A stretch of 9,794 bases of DNA, taken from assembly GCA_034090805.1 (NCBI GenBank), contig JAXDRV010000077.1, forward strand, positions 1 through 9,794, given 5' to 3'. Below the pieces are notes generated by a model. It was not told where the DNA came from. It did no database searches and was given only the letters and a program-made list of their open reading frames with translations. Source of the stretch: Ornithomonoglobus_A sp034090805 (GTDB taxonomy: Bacteria; Bacillota; Clostridia; UBA1381). Both the position numbers and the translations under genes were made by a program. Positions 1 to 6,472 of this stretch are shown one piece after another. Numbering within the stretch: position 1 is the stretch's first letter; every line of letters begins with the position of its first letter.

Positions 1-1617
1 GTTGTTTATGAATGGTATGCAAGCAATGGCGGTATGTATAATGTGAGCTTTAATGATGCGGTCTGCAATGACTGTACTGTTGCAGCTTATATTAACGGAG
101 GTCCGGCAATTAAAATCGGAGACATAACGAAAGTTTTTGAGATGGGCTTTAAGCCGGGAAACAACCAAATTAAATTAAATGTAACAAAAAACAGTGACGG
201 AGCGATTTTTGCCGTTGGTACGCTTAACCTCACTTATCTTGGTGCAGCTGATACAAGCACCATTCACATTGAAGTAAATCGGGAATCCTACACATATGTA
301 ACAAGCGGTTTTAATTATGTGGAGAATTACGGAGCCGATATGTCACAGGGCGATATAGTAAGAATGCAAACACCGTTAGATCACGAACTTGGATTTGCGG
401 TTTATGCGCCGATTGGCGGAGAATATTCGATGACGGCGGTTATGTCAATTCTCGGACAGACCTATACATCGGATGTTAATATGTCTGTTAACGGCACAAT
501 ATATCCGCTTACCGCAGAAACAATGACAAAGACTGCGGATCTTACAAATACCTCCGACAGAGGTCTTATGAAGCGTTTTAGGAAAAATAATACGGTTTTC
601 TTGAAAAAAGGAATGAACAGTATTGTTTTTTCGGGCATTGAGAAAAGGGAGAATTACAAAGATTTGTATTTGTATTTTCTGGATTGCTTTGATTTTACTT
701 TTGTAAACGAAACGATTGAAATTGAGACAAATGCCGCATCGGCAGGGGTATACAAGTATTCGGTTCTGCCTGCGTACAGCGCAGAATATGCGGTAGAGGT
801 AACCATGGTATCGCAGGAACCGCTTCACCGCTTGCCGGACTGTTCCGTTTCGGCAAACGCAACAGATTATGTTAAACTTATCAAGGGAGAAACGGTGAAG
901 GTTGTATCGGAGTATTCGGATGGCGGATATTTATACGGAACTTACAGACTGCTGAATAATGTTTTTCTAAATAATGCTTTTTATCTGAACATAAACAGCA
1001 ATAATTGTACGATAGAAAAAATATCGCTGATACCGGGTATTAACGCACTTGACGAAATATGTGCGGATACAGACAAGGTGGTTTTGGTACCCGGTGAAAA
1101 AGCCGATATTTCACTTTTTGCCGCCGATGAAAGAGGATATGCTCTAAATCTTGATTATCTGCGGAAGAACGGTGCTTTGACGTTCAAATCATCGGACAGG
1201 GACATTATTGCGGTAGATTCTTACGGTCATGTAACCGCATTAAAGCCGGGAATTGCATATGTTACCGTTGCAGCTTCGGACGGAGAGAATGTGAAAACCT
1301 GTGAGGTTGAATTTAATGTCTATAATGAAAAGTATGGATTTACGGTATTGAGTGCAAAAAGAGATGCGAATTATGTTAAAGTAAGGCTGCTGTCGCCGTT
1401 CGGTGCAAAGGAAGCCGCACATACAATGGTAATCGCAGAATATGCGGATAATATATTGGTAAGGGCAAACTTATATCTCGTAGGAGCTCTTAATAAAGGA
1501 CAGATTGTGACATATAAAGTACCGATAACAGGGAATATGTTTAAGGTTATTTCATTAAACTCCTTGACCAATCTGAAGCCGGTATGTGATGCTGTTACAG
1601 TGAAGGAGGTGCAGTAA
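1..1617 (+). CDS. Large extracellular carbohydrate-binding/BIG2-domain protein, 5' end missing
   Basis: The reading frame is open from base 1 and no ribosome binding site precedes the first ATG (base 34), so this is the last 538 codons of a longer gene. There is no catalytic motif in the visible part. Counted from the first visible codon, residues 1-85 look like the end of a jelly-roll CBM-like domain (G-x-Y start, 'INGG', 'GFKPGNNQIKL'). Residues about 86-243 form a second such domain (VNG, 'KKGMNSIVFSG', ending 'YFLDCFDFTF'). About 244-346 is a third beta-rich segment. About 350-440 is a BIG2-type bacterial Ig domain ('FKSSDRDIIAVDSYGHVTAL', then 'AYVTVAASDG'). Residues 446-538 resemble a beta domain often found at the C-terminus of clostridial surface proteins (ending 'LNSLTNLKPVCDAV'). 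The missing N-terminus probably holds a signal peptide and perhaps a catalytic domain. The role in binding polysaccharide is inferred from domain style and from the adjacent hydrolase gene 5 bases downstream. Confidence 0.85.
   Translation, partial: VVYEWYASNGGMYNVSFNDAVCNDCTVAAYINGGPAIKIGDITKVFEMGFKPGNNQIKLNVTKNSDGAIFAVGTLNLTYLGAADTSTIHIEVNRESYTYVTSGFNYVENYGADMSQGDIVRMQTPLDHELGFAVYAPIGGEYSMTAVMSILGQTYTSDVNMSVNGTIYPLTAETMTKTADLTNTSDRGLMKRFRKNNTVFLKKGMNSIVFSGIEKRENYKDLYLYFLDCFDFTFVNETIEIETNAASAGVYKYSVLPAYSAEYAVEVTMVSQEPLHRLPDCSVSANATDYVKLIKGETVKVVSEYSDGGYLYGTYRLLNNVFLNNAFYLNINSNNCTIEKISLIPGINALDEICADTDKVVLVPGEKADISLFAADERGYALNLDYLRKNGALTFKSSDRDIIAVDSYGHVTALKPGIAYVTVAASDGENVKTCEVEFNVYNEKYGFTVLSAKRDANYVKVRLLSPFGAKEAAHTMVIAEYADNILVRANLYLVGALNKGQIVTYKVPITGNMFKVISLNSLTNLKPVCDAVTVKEVQ
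1603..1610 (+). promoter_or_regulatory. Ribosome binding site of the hydrolase gene at 1623, inside the upstream gene
   Basis: AAGGAGGT is a near-perfect anti-16S match lying in the last codons of the upstream gene. The spacer to the ATG at 1623 is 12 bases, longer than the usual 5-9. No closer in-frame start exists, and the next ATG (1653) would destroy the signal peptide. The arrangement suggests translational coupling between the two genes. Confidence 0.7.
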
Positions 1618-1622
1618 GGGTT

Positions 1623-4600
1623 ATGCTTAAAAGAATACTGTTTATTGTTTTTATGTTTGCCGTATTTGCAATTCCCGTATATGCAGAGGAAATTACTGTT
1701 CAGGGTGAGAACTATGACAGAATATACACGAATGAACCGGTAAGCATATTGCCGGAGGGTCATGAAAATCCTGTATTGGTAATTGCTCAATGGAGAGGCC
1801 CGACAATGGAATATACCGTCGAATATGATTTTGAGGTACAAACAGCGGGCGGTTATGAGCTTTCGGCAGTTGTAACGGAAATAGATTCCGCCTATACAAG
1901 TAATTTTTATTTTAGTATAAACGGCGGAGAGTATGTATACGCAGGAGATGTATTTAAAAAAATTTCAAAGCCGGGAACAAGCTATGATTCCAACAGTATG
2001 TATCTTTATACTTTAGGCAATGTAGAGCTTAAAAGCGGGAAAAACACCATAAAGTTTATGATAAACGAGGGCAGAGAAATCCAAACCAACATGGTATTAT
2101 TTTATATGGATTACTTCACCTTGACAAAGCAGGCTTTCGGACAATATGCGGTAATTCCATCAAAGCCTTCGGCGGTATTTGAGCCGACAGACGATGTGGG
2201 GTTTACAGTAGGATTTTCCGATTATCCCGGAAAGAGCATAACCTATAGTGCAGTTATAGAGGACTATTTTCACAACAAAATCGCTGAGAAAAATTTTGTT
2301 CTTGCAAGTGACAGCATGACTGCGGCGCTTGACTTTGGAAGGCTGCCGTATGGGTGGTACAGGCTGATGATTTATAATGGGACGGAAACTATTTATGATT
2401 CGGGTTTTTCGGTGGTGCATAATAAAGAGGAAAGAAAAGAAAATCCGCATTTTGCAATAGACTTTGCGGGAATGGCACTAACCTCCGGAAAAACTGAGGT
2501 TAAACACTTAAGCCGCGCAGTGCGTCTTGCCGGAATTAATACAGTACGAGAAAGATATTATTGGTCATATTCCGACGTTTTGCGTAAGTACAATAATGAA
2601 ACAATTTCAGGTGAGGGTTTGGATGTTATAAATATGTTCCATGATTCCCCTTCTTCGCTGGTAGGAGGAGGTTATATGGCAGATGACTTGTTTGAGGTAT
2701 ACAATTTCCAAAAGTCCTATGCCCAAAATTATGAGGGTTTGGTTGACTATATGGAGGTGTGGAACGAGGAAGACACTTCATTTGCCACAGAAACAGCGGA
2801 TAGATACGCTGCTTTTCTAAAGGCGGCAGCAATCGGAATTAGGGATGGAAGCAGTATTATGGGAATATCTCATGGTGGATTCGCAGATTCACCGGCAGAC
2901 ACCCGATATATGGATATTTGTATGCTGAATGATTTTATGGAATACAGCGAACTCTACAATTATCACGCATATGCTTCCGGAGGAAAAGACTATAACAGCA
3001 CACCATCGCTGGATAGTGTCGAGCTTAGAGAAAACCGAGATATTCTGACAGCATACGGATATGATAACCGAAGAAGCTGGGTTAGCGAAGGGGGTATATC
3101 GATAAGTGACGGAGTAGAGCTGTCACGCCGACAGCAGGCAAGAGCATCGGTTATAAATAATGTTCAGTCAATAGCAAACGGAAATGATAAGCATTTTTTG
3201 TTTGTTGTACCGCAGTATGCTGAAAGCGGCAACGAATATGGCATTTTCTGTAAAGATAAAACGCCGTCGCCTGCATATACGTCACTTGAAAATTTCACAT
3301 ATCATATGGGCAAGGGAGAGTATAAGGGGATTTTTGCGGATTTGCCTGAAAACACTTGCGGATACCTTTTTAATAACGGTGAAAAGGATATAGGAGTGTT
3401 CTGGGCAAAAACAGGCGAAGCCTTTATTCAAGCTCCTTCCGAGATTCCGATTTTAATGATAGACCTGATGGGAAATGAAAAGGTGGTTTATCCGGTTAAC
3501 GGTGTTATCAGTGTCCCTGTTACAATGGATCCGATTTATCTTATTTTTGAGGAGTCTGTGGGAGCAAAATATTATTCGGAATTTAAAAAACAGAAGCCTG
3601 TTTATGAAAATGCGGAGATTCCTGACAGCAAAAAAATTGTCATGCAGCAAACGTATGAGAGCAGAAGCTACGTAGATGAAAAGAATAAGGGATACCTTAT
3701 TTATAAGAATGATGACAATATTTGCTCGCTGAAGGTATATAATTTTAGCGACAAGGAGCAAACAGGTGTTATTAACGCAAAAATTTCAGCCGGTTTTACC
3801 GTTGACAAAACAAAGCAGGAGGTAACTATTCCTGCAATGAGCAGTGTGGAGGTTACATATACCGTAAGAGTGGCGGAAAACGTAACAGGTGCCGAAAAGG
3901 GATTTTTACAGTTTTCGGGTGTTATGAACGGAGAGGAAATAACAAAAAGTACAGCGCTTATAAGATGCCAAAAGGCGGATAATATTGAGCTTTCGGGAAT
4001 ATTTGACAATGCACAATACGCAAGCAACTGGCAAACAAGCGGATCTTCAAGCAGCGGTATGATACAAATATCACATACTGATGTATCGGGAGAACTTAAG
4101 TTTGATATAAATCTTGAAGGAAACGGTTGGGCTTATCCTAATTTTAAGGTTTCCGATCCGTCTGTTTTAACGGGTTCAACGGGAATAAAGTTTTCGGTGG
4201 GTGCGGATGCGGATGTTTCCCAAGCATTATTACACTGTTTTGTGTATATGAAAGACGGAAGAAAGTACTTTGAGGGAAACAACAACGGCAAAACAATCAA
4301 AGCCGGATATGCTGACTATTACTTCCCCTGGGATGAAATGGTACGACAGTATCTGCCGGAAGGCGTTGATGAATCAAAGGAATTTGCCATTGAAGATATT
4401 GCATACATTGCAATCGGTGTTAATTTGAGCGGAACAAAGACTGCGAGCTATAAGTTAAAAAATATAGGTTGGTATATCAGTGATACCCAAAACGATGTGC
4501 AATATTGGGATTCCGTAGAAATCAGCGGTGCAGAAAACGGAGCTATATATTATAAAGGTATGGTACCGACAGTGACAGCAACTATACCCGAATCGGAAGC

Positions 4601-4778
4601 GATAAAGAATGTAAAGGTTTATTTGTCCGGGCAGGAGTATAACGGCTACACTTTGGACGGAAAGAGTCTTATTGCTGATTTGAACAAGTTGGATAAAGGA
4701 GTATACACACTGCTTGTTACGGCAGAAGATGATTTTGGTTATATATATCGAGATTCTGTTGATTTTATTATACAATAG
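1623..4778 (+). CDS. Secreted multidomain glycoside hydrolase, clan GH-A-like TIM barrel with CBM and Ig-like modules
   Basis: This is probably a secreted glycosidase acting on a plant polysaccharide; the exact substrate and GH family are not recognised. Residues 1-21 are a signal peptide (KR, hydrophobic core, cleavage near VYA|EE). Residues 22-168 are a CBM6/35-like beta-sandwich ('QGENYD', 'SINGGEY', 'KSGKNTIKF', 'YMDYFTLTK'). Residues 175-268 form an Ig-like linker. Residues 275-570 resemble a clan GH-A barrel: an R-rich strand ('INTVRERYYW'), 'MEVWNEEDT' with E382 as candidate acid/base, 'NYHAYA' (H448, Y450) and 'SWVSEGG' with E489 as candidate nucleophile, 107 residues apart. Residues 571-645 look like the small beta domain that often follows such barrels ('LMGNEK', 'DPIYLIFE'). 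After that come a beta-sandwich with 'KVYNFSD' (about 690-785), a galactose-binding-like domain (about 787-955, 'WAYPNFKV') and a C-terminal Ig-like domain (about 960-1051). There is no SLH domain, so retention at the cell would need a partner. The nearest families by look are GH39-type enzymes, but a new family is possible. Confidence 0.8.
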   Translation: MLKRILFIVFMFAVFAIPVYAEEITVQGENYDRIYTNEPVSILPEGHENPVLVIAQWRGPTMEYTVEYDFEVQTAGGYELSAVVTEIDSAYTSNFYFSINGGEYVYAGDVFKKISKPGTSYDSNSMYLYTLGNVELKSGKNTIKFMINEGREIQTNMVLFYMDYFTLTKQAFGQYAVIPSKPSAVFEPTDDVGFTVGFSDYPGKSITYSAVIEDYFHNKIAEKNFVLASDSMTAALDFGRLPYGWYRLMIYNGTETIYDSGFSVVHNKEERKENPHFAIDFAGMALTSGKTEVKHLSRAVRLAGINTVRERYYWSYSDVLRKYNNETISGEGLDVINMFHDSPSSLVGGGYMADDLFEVYNFQKSYAQNYEGLVDYMEVWNEEDTSFATETADRYAAFLKAAAIGIRDGSSIMGISHGGFADSPADTRYMDICMLNDFMEYSELYNYHAYASGGKDYNSTPSLDSVELRENRDILTAYGYDNRRSWVSEGGISISDGVELSRRQQARASVINNVQSIANGNDKHFLFVVPQYAESGNEYGIFCKDKTPSPAYTSLENFTYHMGKGEYKGIFADLPENTCGYLFNNGEKDIGVFWAKTGEAFIQAPSEIPILMIDLMGNEKVVYPVNGVISVPVTMDPIYLIFEESVGAKYYSEFKKQKPVYENAEIPDSKKIVMQQTYESRSYVDEKNKGYLIYKNDDNICSLKVYNFSDKEQTGVINAKISAGFTVDKTKQEVTIPAMSSVEVTYTVRVAENVTGAEKGFLQFSGVMNGEEITKSTALIRCQKADNIELSGIFDNAQYASNWQTSGSSSSGMIQISHTDVSGELKFDINLEGNGWAYPNFKVSDPSVLTGSTGIKFSVGADADVSQALLHCFVYMKDGRKYFEGNNNGKTIKAGYADYYFPWDEMVRQYLPEGVDESKEFAIEDIAYIAIGVNLSGTKTASYKLKNIGWYISDTQNDVQYWDSVEISGAENGAIYYKGMVPTVTATIPESEAIKNVKVYLSGQEYNGYTLDGKSLIADLNKLDKGVYTLLVTAEDDFGYIYRDSVDFIIQ

Positions 4779-4785
4779 GAAGTGG

Positions 4786-4791
4786 AAAGGA
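4786..4791 (+). promoter_or_regulatory. Ribosome binding site of the SLH protein gene at 4799
   Basis: AAAGGA lies 7 bases before the ATG in a 20-base gap, which supports the chosen start. No promoter or terminator is visible in the gap, consistent with readthrough from the hydrolase gene. Confidence 0.65.
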
Positions 4792-4798
4792 AGAAAAG

Positions 4799-6469
4799 AT
4801 GAAAAGGATTTTTATTATTTTAGGTACAATGATTGCAGCATTGCTTTCTTGCTATACTGCGTTTGCGGCAGATGGCTTAGATTATGACCTGTCGGTTAAT
4901 CAGGATAGCAAGATTGTATCGGTAAATATGTCTCTTGAAGGCGACTTGGGAGGTACCGCCGCAACCGGCTTGGTGGTAAACGATGAAGGTAATGTTGTTT
5001 ATATTGCACAAGGCTTTACAGATGAAAACGGAGAGTTTAGCTTTTCCTATATCAACAATGATGAAAATGGAAGCTATACCTTAACTGTGTCTGCACCAAG
5101 AAAGGGCTTGAGTGAAAGCAGCAGTTTTAAAATGGTAACTAACAGCATGAAAACAGCCATGAGTCAGTCGACTAAGGATGCCTCGGGAATGCAAAGTATT
5201 ATTGAAAACTACGGTTCGTATATGAATATTGATACGACTGCCTTTGATGCACTTTCAGATAAAAATGCTGTATATAGCTTCATGGCAGGCGACAGCATGA
5301 TTGATTTAAACAGTGTTGCATCGATTGCTGATGGCTTTTACGGGGCAGTTATAGTAAGAACTATTGCAGAGGGCGGCGACAGCACAGACTATTTGGATTT
5401 CTTAAACAGTGATGTTTACAGTGTTCTGAATAAGAATGGTATTCCAATCGGGAAAAACGCAAGCTTATTTGACGAGCTTGCACCTGATGTAAAGAACGGC
5501 GTTCTTGAAAAGGTTCTTTCAAAGAAGTATTCAAGTGCATCAGAGCTTTCAAGTACGCTTGGATTTTATGTTTTGGAACAAAGTATGGAAAATGCTTTAT
5601 TATGGACTGAAATCAACCCTGTTATGGTAAAGTACAAGGATGCAGGATTATTAAATGTGAATTTCACGAGTTATAACGGATTGAAAAAGCCCCAGGATGC
5701 AGACTCTGCAATGATGGGAAAATCTTTTGCAACTTACACTGAAATTGAATCGGCATTTAACTCTGCCGTAACGACGGCACTTTCGGCTCAATCAACTTCG
5801 TCAAGCCACGGCGGCGGCGGAGGCGGTGGCGGCGGAGGTGGATTTGTAATTCCATCAGTCGTTATTCCTGAGCCGGTAGAAAAACCTGAGCAACCGACAA
5901 AAGCCGAAGCTTTTACAGATATGGCAAATTATATGTGGGCGAATGAAGCGGTTACATATTTGGTCGAGAAGGGAATTATAAACGGTATGGGGGACGGCAT
6001 CTTTGCACCTGCCAAGGGACTTACACGTGAGGAAATAAGTGCAATTATGGTCAGAACACAAAAGCTTGATATGACGGGTAAAACATCAGCATTCATTGAT
6101 GTTCCGGAGAATAAGTGGAGTTATCCGTATGTTTCTGCGGTTTTCGAGAAGGGGCTGATGATAGGTGTTTCAGATGATATGTTTGGGGCAACGTCATTGA
6201 TTACGAGAAATGAATTTGCAGTAATTATGAAACGCTTGATTGACTTGTATGATGTGGAATTGAAGGTTAATCCAAGTACAGCTGAATATGATGATGCGGC
6301 ACAAATCCCTGAATGGGCCATAGAAAGTGTTAAATATATGAAGTTAACAGGTCTTATGCTCGGTAATACCGGTAATACTTTTGCCGGAAATGAAATAGTT
6401 TCAAGAGCGTACGCTTGTGATGTATTATACAATGTTTTAACTGCAGTAAACTATGATTCGGAGGAGTAA
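4799..6469 (+). CDS. Exported cell-surface protein with glycine hinge and three C-terminal SLH domains
   Basis: The SLH triplet is the clear assignment; in monoderm Firmicutes such domains bind pyruvylated secondary cell-wall polymer and fix proteins to the cell surface. Residues 1-23 are a signal peptide (cleavage near AFA|AD). Residues 28-100 look like an Ig/carboxypeptidase-regulatory-like beta domain ('VVNDEGNVVYIAQGFTDENG', 'GSYTLTVSAP'). Residues 110-330 are a mostly helical-looking region that I do not recognise. Residues 338-348 are eleven glycines, followed by a P/V/E-rich stretch ('IPEPVEKPEQPTK') forming a flexible hinge. The SLH repeats are about 371-420, 432-481 and 497-548, each with the usual F/Y-x-D start and with 'TREE', 'TRNE' and 'SRAY' in place of the canonical TRAE motif. 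The protein is not an enzyme by any visible motif. It may display residues 28-330 as an adaptor or binding head, and may be the surface partner of the SLH-less hydrolase encoded just upstream; that link is inference. Confidence 0.88.
   Translation: MKRIFIILGTMIAALLSCYTAFAADGLDYDLSVNQDSKIVSVNMSLEGDLGGTAATGLVVNDEGNVVYIAQGFTDENGEFSFSYINNDENGSYTLTVSAPRKGLSESSSFKMVTNSMKTAMSQSTKDASGMQSIIENYGSYMNIDTTAFDALSDKNAVYSFMAGDSMIDLNSVASIADGFYGAVIVRTIAEGGDSTDYLDFLNSDVYSVLNKNGIPIGKNASLFDELAPDVKNGVLEKVLSKKYSSASELSSTLGFYVLEQSMENALLWTEINPVMVKYKDAGLLNVNFTSYNGLKKPQDADSAMMGKSFATYTEIESAFNSAVTTALSAQSTSSSHGGGGGGGGGGGFVIPSVVIPEPVEKPEQPTKAEAFTDMANYMWANEAVTYLVEKGIINGMGDGIFAPAKGLTREEISAIMVRTQKLDMTGKTSAFIDVPENKWSYPYVSAVFEKGLMIGVSDDMFGATSLITRNEFAVIMKRLIDLYDVELKVNPSTAEYDDAAQIPEWAIESVKYMKLTGLMLGNTGNTFAGNEIVSRAYACDVLYNVLTAVNYDSEE
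5810..5842 (+). repeat. Glycine-codon repeat encoding an 11-Gly hinge
   Basis: Eleven consecutive GGN codons (GGC, GGA and GGT mixed) encode residues 338-348 of the SLH protein, between the unknown head and the wall-anchoring repeats. Mixed codon use suggests the tract is maintained as a protein linker and not just as a simple DNA repeat, although GGCGGC blocks could still slip in steps of three and alter hinge length in frame. Confidence 0.9.
6460..6466 (+). promoter_or_regulatory. Ribosome binding site of the S-layer-like gene at 6473, inside the upstream gene
   Basis: GGAGGAG overlaps the final Ser-Glu-Glu codons of the upstream SLH gene, ends 6 bases before the ATG, and is followed by that gene's TAA stop. 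The stop and the next start are only 3 bases apart, the classical layout for translational coupling and matched production of the two SLH proteins. Confidence 0.8.
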
Positions 6470-6472
6470 ATA

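Noticed and set aside
1371..1841. Minus-strand open frame of 156 codons spanning the first gene junction
   Set aside because: It lies opposite two well-supported genes, has no ribosome binding site or recognisable domain, and its composition is that expected of antisense shadow translation.
4799..4852. Possible lipoprotein signal (LLSC, Cys18) in the first SLH protein
   Set aside because: The fit to a lipobox is poor (Leu at -2, Ser at -1), and a standard cleavage site AFA|AD follows immediately; SLH anchoring makes a lipid anchor unnecessary.
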